From Astrothelium macrocarpum (Eukaryota > Ascomycota > Dothideomycetes > Trypetheliales > Trypetheliaceae): a stretch of 64,000 nucleotides of DNA. The notes beneath the pieces were generated by a model. That model did not search any database, was not told the DNA's origin, and saw nothing but the letters and a program-made list of their open reading frames with translations. Made by a program: the position numbers and the translations under genes. Positions 42,774 to 52,563 of this stretch are shown here, in pieces (the first letter of the stretch is position 1; each line of letters starts with the position of its first letter). The stretch lies in NCBI GenBank assembly GCA_021030915.1, contig JAGEMR010000030.1, forward strand, positions 124,001-188,000, given 5' to 3'.

Positions 42774-44339
42774 ATGCAAAGAGTCATGACGAGTGGGAAC
42801 CAGGCAGATCAACCCCTGCCTACTGACTTGGATGTCAAAACTGACGGCAGTGTGCACTTGGAAAAGACCAACACAACCTGGGACGACACTCCTGTAATTG
42901 ATCCGGCTTTAGAGAATCGCATCAAGAGAAAATTCGATCTTCGTGTTGTGCCATGGCTGTTTGGTCTATGGCTGCTTGCCTTCATTGACCGCAGCAACAT
43001 CGGAAATGCAAAGATTGATGGACTTACCACGGACCTCAAGCTCAATGGAACGAAGTTCAATACCGCTCTGGCTGTGTTCTATGTTCCGTACATTTGCGTC
43101 GATGTGCCTTCAAATCTTGTGCTCAAATACTTCAAAGCCGGATATTATCTACCGACATTGATCATTACCTGGGGCATTTGCAGCATGTGTACAGGATTTG
43201 TCAAGAGCTACTCCGGCTTGCTAGCTGTCAGATTCTTCCTCGGTCTCTGTGAAGGTGGTTTGCTGGGGGGCATGATCATCTATCTTGCCATGTTCTATCG
43301 CCGACATGAGTTGCTCTACCGAATTAGTTTGTTCTATTGCGCTGCTCCGCTTTCCGGAGCTTTTGGAGGCTTGTTGGCCACTGGTCTTGCTGAGATCAAC
43401 TCTGGTTCTTACCATGGCTGGCCTTTCATCTTCTTTGTCGAGGGTGCCATCACCATCCTCTTTGGTACTCTGACCATCTTTTTCATGCCCCATGTACCGG
43501 CCGAAGCAAAGTTTCTCACCGAGGGAGAACGACAAGCAGCTGTTGCTCGACTTAGACTTGATGCTCATGGTAGCACAGTGACTGGAGATGCTGCTCATGA
43601 AGTCTTTTCCTGGTACTGGGTCCGAAGAGCATTGCTCAATTGGAACACCATTCTCCTCAGCTTGGATTTCTTTGCCATCATCACGCCGATATATTCCTAT
43701 TCTCTCTTTCTTCCTACCATCATTAGCGGTCTCGGCTATGGACGAGTCACGGCGCAGCTATTCACCGTGCCGCCCAATATGGGTGCTTTCTTTACCGTTC
43801 TGCTCACAGGCTACCTTTCGGACCGTTATCGTATGCGAGGTCCATTCATGATTGCAGGATGCACTCTCGCGATTGGAGGATACATTATGCTCATTGCGAG
43901 CAAGCATCCTTTGATCCAGTATGGCGGCACATTTTTGGTCGCCGCAGGCGTCTTTCCGAGTAGTCCGCTGGTAATGGGGTGGCTCGCAAACAATCTTGCT
44001 CCGCACTACGTCCGAGCGACTGGCACCGGCTTCCAAGTGGGGATTGCCAACATGGCGGCCTTCATTGCAACCTTTACCTATATCCAAAAAGATGCGTAAG
44101 TATACCATTGCATACCACTCAATGGGCTTCTTACTAACTGACCTAGACCTCGTTATACTACTGGTCATGCAATCAACATTGGGATGCTTGTATTCTCCAT
44201 CATTCTTTCGACAACTTTGATCTTGTATTGTAAGTGGGAGAATAAGCAGCGGGCTGCAGGACGGAGAGATCACCTGTTGACAGAGGGCGACGAAGGGATG
44301 CTGGGCTACCGCCATCCCGAGTTTAGATATACACTGTAA
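42774..44339 (+). CDS. MFS anion:cation symporter (Dal5/Tna1 type)
   Basis: Plasma-membrane transporter of the anion:cation symporter family, whose fungal members take up allantoate, nicotinate, pantothenate, biotin and similar organic anions. Exons 42774-44095 and 44147-44339, 1515 nt (504 residues), with about twelve hydrophobic segments. Typical features: KRKFDLRVVPWLFGLWLLAF, DRSNIGNAKIDGL at the end of helix 1, YVPYICVDVPSNLVLK in helix 2, RFFLGLCEGGLLGGMIIYL in helix 4 and ATGTGFQVGIANMAAF in helix 11. The 51-nt intron splits an Ala codon; exon 2 holds the last helix and the cytosolic tail GYRHPEFRYTL, a motif found at the end of many family members. The substrate cannot be told from sequence. 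A second ATG at 42786 is also possible. Confidence 0.88.
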
Positions 44340-45603
44340 TTAGCTCGAGATGACTCTTCACGCCTACAGTTTCGTATAAGTTCCAGTAAATTCTTGGCTC
44401 ATTCCATGCCTTTCTGCAATAGATCAAGGCCTGGAAAGATATAGACATTTCATCAACATGCTCTTCAACTATATCAGCGAAAGTAGGACTCCTCTATGGT
44501 TCCTGACATGATCGGAGCCAATTTGTGATTGGTCTGCACCGCTTTGTTCTCATAAGCTCAGACTAAGCGGCTCGGACACTGTGAACATGCTAGCGCATCG
44601 GAGTTAAATCCGCTTTTAACTTGTTTCGTCATTCAATCAATTCGTCCACGTTTATCTACCACGAGACCTAAGACAACGTAATCAGCGTAACCTGTCTGTT
44701 GAAGCGGGAAAAATGCAATGTTACGATGGAAAATATTCCCTATCAATTGTTGGTTTAGCGCCTATCGGATGTCGTTTGAGCGTCACGAACCATATTTGTT
44801 AATATATTGAAATATGCAGTCATGCATCTAGCGTGCAAAGGCCGGCTTGATAGGCAAATGAATACATATTTGGATGCTCGAACCATGCGAGCATAAAGAC
44901 TCTGTTCCGCTTCGTGTCTTGATAAAGGTATGAACACGCATAACCCAATCGGGTAACACACGTATGAGACAAGCGCCGCTTAATTGCTAAGGCAATCGAC
45001 TGATGCGTGTCGCATGACCAAGCGCGGTTGGTGTTGGCGCTAATTTAGCCGCGTCAGCTTAGCGCGCTGGGTTGGCTTGGTGTGGGAGAAACAACACTCC
45101 AATGTTACACCAGATAGCCACCGTCAGGCGACAGTATACATTCACAATGGTAAGGATTCTTCAAAGAGGTATGTTCATCCAACGGAGTCAACCGTCCTAG
45201 ACCAATACAGAGCCGGTAGAGGTCGTTCGTAGAGAGCAATTCAATCCGTTCGACCTCCCTATGCATCCAGATATGTGACTACTACACGCGTCGGATGGAT
45301 TTGCATCGTCGATGCTGTTACTCGGAAAAAATGAAGCTTCGTAGAGCACATATGATCGACAGCTAGCCTCGCTTTCGTGCCAACATCTTCCGTGTTTGTC
45401 CTAGTGCAGTGTGAGCTCGATGTGCTAGCCATGTAACACCGCCCAACGCTCTTCGCCGACGATCTCTCTTGCCTGATCCATACTCCTGTCCAATCTGTCA
45501 CGTTGAAGCTTCATTACAACAAGGCAAAGTCCAACACTTCCAAGACCCCACTCTTGCTCCCTCATTCTTGATATTGTGACACACCAGAAAGCAGCCTCTC
45601 ACC
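44340..45603. other. 1.3 kb intergenic, no feature seen
   Basis: No gene with supportable exons. The part before 45604 is C/A-rich leader. Nothing else recognised. Confidence 0.4.
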
Positions 45604-47433
45604 ATGACTGCTCACGGTTAGTTGACGCCGATTTTTTTCCACTAGTGCCTATTAGTCTTGAATTTCAATGAGAGCCTCCCGGAAGTCGTTTCGACTTGTC
45701 CAGCAAGAGGAACGAAAGCAAGCGATCTTTTCAAAAAGTGCAAGACTGAATGACTGACTTACAAATCGAAAGGCACAACACAATCACGTCGTCAACAGCC
45801 CCGGACAACCCCCACAAGCACACCAACGACAATCCCGCCAAGCAGTGCAGGTACTCTCGAGTACCTGCCTGCTTGGCAGCGCCAGTTCGCTGAGGGGTGC
45901 CTGCCAGTCGAACTGGCCATCCTTGAGCCCCAAAGGGCTCAGCGCAAGACACGCTCAGAGATTCCCCCGGTCAAAGACATCTCTGGCCAAGTGGTCAAAG
46001 GATGTAACGGGGAGCCCCTCCTTGATTTTAGATATGAGGGTGCTCAAGTCTTGCCAAACAGAATCCCCGAGCGTGAGCAAGCATGGCGCATGTTGGTATG
46101 GCAAATGTGGGCGCCGGAGGTCGAAATGAAGGATATTGTCGTCCGTATGCACAAGAAGCCCCTTGGCCCCGGAGAGATGGCTCGAGAGACACGGCGACTC
46201 AATACAGCGATGGGTCGCTTCCGCAAGGAACGTGGTGGACTGAGTACCAAACATGGATCAGAGCAAGCCGCAGCCAAAAATGAGCTATACGTTATCGATC
46301 GCCTTACAAAGGCGCCATTCAACTGGACCCTCAATTCAGCTTACAATACCGTATGGCTTGTGGATGAGAGAGCGAACACGCTCACTCAACCTGATGCGGC
46401 CGGCAGAGCTACGGCTAATGTGCACAATCTGTCCATTTGCAGAACACGCGGACCTCTCTCTTCACGCGTCAACAACCTCTACAACGACCTCCTCTTGAGA
46501 ATCCAGACCGCTGACCAATATCAAACAAAGTGGGATTGTATACAAGTCGGTAATCAGCAGCGCCATCAAACGCGGAAGCAAAATCTAGCCAGTCGAAAAT
46601 CTTCTGGCGTTCCTACATTCGGGAAGACCTCAGCAGGTGGCCCATCCGCAAGTGCTCAAAACGAAGTCAGGACCATGGCTTCTGAAAACGTCGATTTGAA
46701 AAAATTGGTCAGAAAGACCAAACTTGATCGTTTGGCCTCAAGAGGGGGTCCATACAAGATGATCCACGATTTTTTCTGCAAACCTTGGTTTCGTGGCGAA
46801 CCAACACTCGGTGAGATCCAGGATTTCATCGACAATACCGAATACGCGGCTACTCCAGCGGGACCTGCTTCCCTGGAGCCCCTCATGCCAGACAAGTTCG
46901 ATCTATACGCCTACATTGCTGAAGAAGCAGAAGAGTTCGACGAAGATGATATTTCTCTCCCAAGCTTCAACGGCGAGCCCGAAGATTACATCAATGTTGA
47001 CCCCGCTCTTCTACTCCCACCAGAGGAATCTCCTTCGCCAGAATCAGTGGCGCCTGCTTCACCAAAGCTAATGGCATCTCCTCTACCAGAATCAGTGGCA
47101 CGTCCCCCGAGTCCTGATTTCTCCGAGAAACTTCGAATCTTGGATACCTGCAACTTTGTGACGAACTTCAATAACCTGTACCCCGCGTTGGCACTCGCTC
47201 CTGTAAGTGAAGATTATAATTTCTGTATAGTGTTCAGTCTAACAGCTTTGATGTAGGCTGAAGAAGGAAACCCTTTTCTGTTCCGCCCCAAAAGGAAATT
47301 TGAAGACGATGACTCTGAGGACGAATTGAGAGTCCTTATTGATAAAAGGCCACATGGTGCCCTACCAGCAAATACCTTTGATTTTTACGGCTCGTGCTCG
47401 CCATCGGATAGTTCTGAGGGCCATGGCTCATAA
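45604..47433 (+). CDS. Unknown protein, family member A
   Basis: I do not recognise this family. Exons 45604-45616, 45773-47202 and 47257-47433, 1620 nt (539 residues). Exon 1 encodes only MTAH plus one base. Residues about 30-260 form the only part that looks ordered, starting LEYLPAWQRQF and including VKDISGQVVKGCNGEPLLDF, GAQVLPNRIP, RRLNTAMGRFRKERGGLS and FNWTLNSAYNTVWLVDE. This region aligns by eye with the gene at 48892-51654 (shared LPAW, DI-G-V--G--G-PL, VLPN-I, R-N----R-R---GGL). The rest is acidic and Pro/Ser-rich with a short internal repeat (PESVAPASPKLMASPLPESV). The tail has a basic cluster FRPKRKFEDDDSEDE, possibly nuclear. No signal peptide or membrane segment. A chromatin or DNA-binding role is conceivable but unsupported. 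Confidence 0.7.
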
Positions 47434-48891
47434 GAGCGTCCATCCTTCATTCACCCCCTGAGCTCACTTTAAAGGCCGCTAGAACCGTCATCCTTCACTC
47501 GCAGCAAATTTCGACATTGTTCACTTTCACAGCTCTCCTGAAATCAGCTTTGTGCAAAGCGCTCATCAGAACACTACACCCCTCAGTTGCTGGACTCTAC
47601 TTTCCTTTGTGCGACGAAAATGCACATTTCACTATCCGGCTCGTGTTTCACACCATTTCATGTTTCGAGCACAGACAATGGCATGCACCTTTGACTTCTC
47701 TGCTACACTTCTCGACTTGATGTTTCCACCACCGACGACAATAATGGGCGATTATGGAGGTTATAGAGGTTATGGCGTTCGATTTGCTAAAAAGGTTTTG
47801 TTGAGTTTGATTCAACAAGCGGCGTTTGCAGTTCTCTTTCATTTCCCCTTCAAATGTCTTTGTGCGCGGAACTGAACTTTCTTTGTTACTGCATCTTTGA
47901 TGTCTTCACTGAAATCCACCAACCCACCACATGATGATCATTCACTTCATCGCGTATAATAGTATTAGCTTAGACCAAGAATCATAGCCTGTCTGTATTT
48001 GTTTCCATCGCTTCATGACATGTATGCATTGGTGCAGTAAGGTATTCCAAAGCCGAGAATTTGTGATTTAGACTTAGTGACTCTCTATTACGTCTGCAAC
48101 TAGCCAGTCAATATCGTCCCCAACCAGGAGTGATCAGTATTTATCCGCTGACTCAAGCACATCATGATGGCATGACCGACGAATAGGCAGCGGAGGCCGT
48201 CACAACCAGGGTGGGAACCTCGATGATGTGATTACGGCTTTCTCAGGGCGCTTCATCGGGCCAACTCGCATTGAAATTTGTCCATCTAAATTGAATCTTA
48301 AGCCCTAGAAGGTTCAGATCGGCAAGCTTTCCGCGTTTCCTTTCGTGTCACTTGCCATATCCGCAAATAGCAAGGCCGCCTTCTTTGGAGTTTTTGGGGA
48401 GCTCAAAAGCAGGCATAAATGAGCTCGGCTATTCAGCACTCTATCAACGATTTCATTAGTTCATCTTCCGATTTCCCGGAATATGCCAACATAGCCGCGC
48501 GGACTTGCAGCCGCTTGGAGCAGGACATTAAAAAAGCATTCCGAATGGGGTAATGAAGTGTTGAACAATGTATGATTTGATGAGACGCGGTGAGGGCAAT
48601 TGTGACTATGGGAGAGGGACACGCTGATGTAACGAGCGTCACCTGGGAGAGCAGCCCAGCGCTGGACTTATTTACACAGCACATATAAGCGCGTGGTGCT
48701 CTCCTTGACGAACCTTTCTTCTTACAACCTCCAGTGACCACTTTACAATCAGTTTGTCAATAGCATTCTTGTGACCAAAGTCTCTTCCACATTCTCATAT
48801 TGATACATTCTGACTTCGATAAGCCTTGTAAGGCGATTCAAGTCCATCTACAACTTTCCAATACTCTTTAACGTGACCAGCACTTGTAACA
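47434..48891. promoter_or_regulatory. 1.5 kb intergenic with TATA box of gene B
   Basis: TATAAG at 48684, 208 bp before the ATG at 48892, followed by CT-rich leader. The region around it resembles the promoter of gene C (TATATAAGC at 52260 with a following TGGT, CTC, GAAC, TTCT order). No gene otherwise. Confidence 0.4.
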
Positions 48892-51654
48892 ATGACTCGC
48901 AATCAACGTCAAGGCCTCACTACTGAGGCACCATCCTCCAGTCCAGATGGATATGGTACAGGAGGATACTCGAATTGGAACACCTGGGAAGTGCCATCTA
49001 CTACAAGCCAGCCACCGGCAAGTAGCCAGACGGAACACTTCCCAAACCAGAGCCCTGGGCCGAGCGACTTTGGTCGGGATAACTCGCCAGCGAGCTTCAC
49101 GCCGTTCAACGGTGTCAATACTTATGCCGGGAATTCTCAAATTCCGGCATCATATAATCAATATCCAGCTTCCTTCGGCCAGAACTCCAGTTCATTTGAT
49201 CCAGCACCGAATTCTTACGTTCAGGCTCCAGTGACTGGCAATCAAACCTCCCAGACTTACTATGATCCTACGGCGTTCGACTGGAACACAGACAACTCCT
49301 CAGGGCTGACAGCTCAGCCTTTCAACGGCATGGCGAATGATAGCAGCTTGGCCGGGCATGGAACTTTCGACCCTCAGTCGCAAAGCACATACCTCAATGA
49401 TTCGCAACTTGGCTTGCCGACGGAAGATTTGTATACCCAGGGCGTTCCACAAAATGGTTTCACGCAACCCAACAACGGTGCGTTCGGATACCATAATTTC
49501 AATCATTCAGCCTCGGGTTCGTATCAAGGTCTCGCACAGAGCCCAATGATGGCAGGGTTCCCCAATATTCAGCGCTCCTCACGGGACTCCACGCCCAAAA
49601 CCATCCAAGGTATGTTATCAATCGGCCAGATGAACCATGACAATGGTCGTGCTTCAAACCCTGTCTGGAGTAGTGCTTATTACGAGCATCCCGCTAACAC
49701 CAGAATAGAGCTCAAGACAATCAACCATGGCATGGAATCTCCCATTCTTGGCAGCTATCTGAGAGGCGGGCTTTCCAATAGCAATCGCAGCTCTCAACAA
49801 AATTCTCAGGGTGTCGCGAGCAATTCGCAAGACTCTTCACCGTCCACAGACCAACGTAAGTATTCTTCCCGGGCATCCAGATCTTTCAGTCTTTCCATAC
49901 TGAAACCCAAACTCCCAGCATTGCAGGACCTGCTTCGTGAAATAGAAACGTCTCAACAAGACTACAGCCAAGTGCAAGCGCCTCTGCAAGACTATAGTCA
50001 AGTGCAAGCACCTCAGCCAGACTATAGCCAAGTGCAAGCACCTCAGCAAGACTATAGCCAAATGCAGACATCTCAGCAAGACTATAGTCAAGTGCAAGCA
50101 CCTCAGCAGGAATATAGTCAAGTGCAAACGCCCCAGCCAGACTACAGTCAAATGCTGCCGTCTCAACAGGACTTCAGTCAAGTGCTGCCATCTCAACAAG
50201 ATTATAGCCAGGTACAACCGTCTCAGCAAGAGTATAGTCAAGTGCAAACGCCTCAGCAAGACTATAGCCAAGTACAGACGTCCCAGCAAGACTATGGCCA
50301 GGTACAGACGTCTCAGCAAGACTACAGTCAAATGCAACCGTCTCAAAAAGACTATAGTCAAGTTCAAGCCGGTGCATCGAAAAAGTCTTCTGCGCCTGGA
50401 CCTTCTTCACAGTCTGTTCTGAAGAACCTGAACGGCTCGAACCTAGGAGATACCGGTCGCGCTTATCCGACTCCAGAGGGCATCATTCCAGGCAATGATG
50501 CGCAACTCCCAGCGTGGATGGGATACCTCGAGTTCGATCGCAACTTGGCCGCATATCCCAGGATCCATGAGCATGTCTTGGACATTGAGGGAAATGTTAT
50601 CAGAGGCAACACTGGCGATCCTCTCCGTTATATTGAAGGCCTTGATGGTAACCCAGTGTTGCCCAACCAAATCACAAAGGCGGATCTTCTTAACGGTAGG
50701 AATGTCTACTTCTGGATGGCCAGTCATCCACTTCTTCGCCAGAAAGATCTCTTCGACCGAGTTACAGACTACACTCCCGACGAGATCCACAAGCCAGGCA
50801 GAGTTAATGCGTTGGCAAATGTCCGCAACCGTTGGCGCGCCAAGCACGGCGGTCTTGACTTTATTCCCAAGACCCTCACCAAGGACAAGTCGACTTTCAG
50901 CAAGTGGGATTTGCAGCGCTTGGATAGCCTTGACGAGGAACAAATCAGGCGCGGCATCGTGTGGCCAATCGTGAGGGAAAAAGAGAATCTCATGTTCGAT
51001 CCATTCAGCAACAGCACCTTTGAGATCCCCAATCGTTATCCCAGTCGCCGAGTTGGACTTTTGAACGAACGTCTGGACTACCTGAGGAAGAAAGCCAAGG
51101 CCGAAGGACTCAAAAACTGGGAGTTTGCCAAGAAGGAGGAAATCATCAACAACCATCGCTTCGTCATCGCTCGCCAAAACAGGGCCCTCCAAAAGAAGCG
51201 CACAGCGCAAACCATGGAAGCCAGCATGTTCGAGAAGGAACCCGAGGACTACACCCCAGACCTCGAGGAGGAGAATGACAGCACCATGCTTTTCTCCCCA
51301 GAGAACGCTTCCGACAATGGCTCCGAGGACGCAGAGGGCGAGCCGGACGTCGACTTCATGGCGGCGCTTGCCAAAGCCGCCGCAGCTACAACGGGTCCCG
51401 ACTTGGAACCCCGCGGAGTGAAGCGTCCAGCGCCTCGCGACGAAGACGAGGAAGATGACGTTGAGGAAACCTCCAATAAAGCCGGTCGTCCAAGGAAGCT
51501 CGCCAGGCTTGCTACGAGGAAGGCTGTTGAGACTGGACCATGTGTTTCTGGGGGCCTCCTTGCTTTGGGAGGGAAGATGAAAAAGGGAGCTCCCAAGAAA
51601 TCGGGGGGCTCCCCGAATGTTGGTGGGATGCTGGAGGAGATGGAGGACAATTAG
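48892..51654 (+). CDS. Unknown protein B with 14 Gln/Tyr/Ser repeats
   Basis: Paralogue of the gene at 45604. One open frame of 920 residues. Residues 1-350 are Asn/Gln/Ser/Tyr-rich and disordered. Residues about 357-493 are fourteen copies of a decapeptide close to DYSQVQAPQQ. Residues about 534-770 are the shared ordered region: LPAWMGYLEFDRNL, VLDIEGNVIRGNTGDPL, NPVLPNQITK, RVNALANVRNRWRAKHGGLD and RRVGLLNERLDYLRKKAKAE. The tail is acidic (DEDEEDDVEE) then basic (GRPRKLARLATRKA; GRPRK is AT-hook-like). The prion-like N-terminal half and a possibly DNA-binding tail suggest a nuclear condensate-forming protein, but this is inference. A candidate in-frame 63-nt intron lies at 49856-49918; with it the protein is 899 residues. 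The ATG has an ACAATG context. Confidence 0.7.
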   Translation: MTRNQRQGLTTEAPSSSPDGYGTGGYSNWNTWEVPSTTSQPPASSQTEHFPNQSPGPSDFGRDNSPASFTPFNGVNTYAGNSQIPASYNQYPASFGQNSSSFDPAPNSYVQAPVTGNQTSQTYYDPTAFDWNTDNSSGLTAQPFNGMANDSSLAGHGTFDPQSQSTYLNDSQLGLPTEDLYTQGVPQNGFTQPNNGAFGYHNFNHSASGSYQGLAQSPMMAGFPNIQRSSRDSTPKTIQGMLSIGQMNHDNGRASNPVWSSAYYEHPANTRIELKTINHGMESPILGSYLRGGLSNSNRSSQQNSQGVASNSQDSSPSTDQRKYSSRASRSFSLSILKPKLPALQDLLREIETSQQDYSQVQAPLQDYSQVQAPQPDYSQVQAPQQDYSQMQTSQQDYSQVQAPQQEYSQVQTPQPDYSQMLPSQQDFSQVLPSQQDYSQVQPSQQEYSQVQTPQQDYSQVQTSQQDYGQVQTSQQDYSQMQPSQKDYSQVQAGASKKSSAPGPSSQSVLKNLNGSNLGDTGRAYPTPEGIIPGNDAQLPAWMGYLEFDRNLAAYPRIHEHVLDIEGNVIRGNTGDPLRYIEGLDGNPVLPNQITKADLLNGRNVYFWMASHPLLRQKDLFDRVTDYTPDEIHKPGRVNALANVRNRWRAKHGGLDFIPKTLTKDKSTFSKWDLQRLDSLDEEQIRRGIVWPIVREKENLMFDPFSNSTFEIPNRYPSRRVGLLNERLDYLRKKAKAEGLKNWEFAKKEEIINNHRFVIARQNRALQKKRTAQTMEASMFEKEPEDYTPDLEEENDSTMLFSPENASDNGSEDAEGEPDVDFMAALAKAAAATTGPDLEPRGVKRPAPRDEDEEDDVEETSNKAGRPRKLARLATRKAVETGPCVSGGLLALGGKMKKGAPKKSGGSPNVGGMLEEMEDN
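49960..50373 (+). repeat. 30-bp coding minisatellite, 14 copies
   Basis: Tandem 30-bp units encoding D-Y-S-Q-V/M-Q-A/T/P-P/S-Q-Q, fourteen copies, the last partial. Variants include EYSQ, DFSQ, DYGQ, MLPS and VLPS. Variation is scattered among units, so the array is not freshly amplified. Confidence 0.95.
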
Positions 51655-52563
51655 ATTGGATTTGTTTTTTGTTCCAAATTGAGAATTGTGAAAAGTTGAT
51701 TGGGGGATTCCTGGTGTGGTTTTTACAAGTAATCTTCAATTGTCGATGGAATTAGGGAGTTGTCGTGGTGCTGCTCATGCAGCATATTTCAGGTCATAAT
51801 GTCTTTTTAGACCCCATGGAAAATAGACTTAGAAAAGTATTGATATTGCAACAATAGTACTGTAACACGGTCTTCCACGTGCGTAAAAGCAGGCCGTTTG
51901 ATTGCGTCTTGGGACGGTTCTCTTTGTCCCAAAAAGGCATCTCTGTGGTAACGTTTGTCGCTTGCGTGCTCGCTTCAAGGAGATATCGCCAACAACTCGG
52001 TTGGGGCAAAGCAACCTCGCCTATATACCGTGACTCCTAAGGTTACCTCCCAAGGTTACCCGATTTAGAGAAATTGCAGGACATATGACGGGTCACGATG
52101 GTTGTTGTAGGCAATTTCACAGTGATATCATCATCGTTCACACGCCGGAATATTGGGTGGCTTGCATATTGTCCCGCGCCGCAGTGCCCTCACATTCTTT
52201 CCACACTCTCTTCGACGCCAGATGATGCGAAAGAGCTTTTTTGCCGCTTTTCCAGGAAGTATATAAGCTGGCTCCGTGGTCTCAGAGAACTTTCCTTCTC
52301 CACCACTTAAATTCGGCATCATCAGGACTTTTGAAAGAGTCAGACGCTTCCTGTTCTCGTTCAATATATCATATATCTCTTGTTTGCTCTGGAACAACAA
52401 ACGCTAATCAAGTTTAACTTCGAAAGTTGTCCCTCGTAATTGTCGGCCGGAAAAACTTAGAGATTAGCAAGTTCCAAAAGCCAGAGTGCACTATCTGCTC
52501 TTGTTCCTTGTTAAACACAACTATTTGGAATAGGTTCCTATCCAGGGACACTCTAAAACCGAG
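51655..52563. promoter_or_regulatory. Intergenic region with TATA box of gene C
   Basis: 909 bp. TATATAAGC at 52260, about 300 bp before the ATG of gene C. The rest holds the gene B terminator. Confidence 0.4.

Noticed and set aside
49856..49926. GTAAGT...TTGCAG intron in gene B
   Set aside because: Removing it shifts the frame and meets a stop within a few codons; only the CTCCCAG acceptor at 49918 keeps the frame.
49837..50367. 176-codon minus-strand Leu/Arg-rich ORF
   Set aside because: Antisense reading of the 30-bp repeat; its periodicity follows from the sense repeat.
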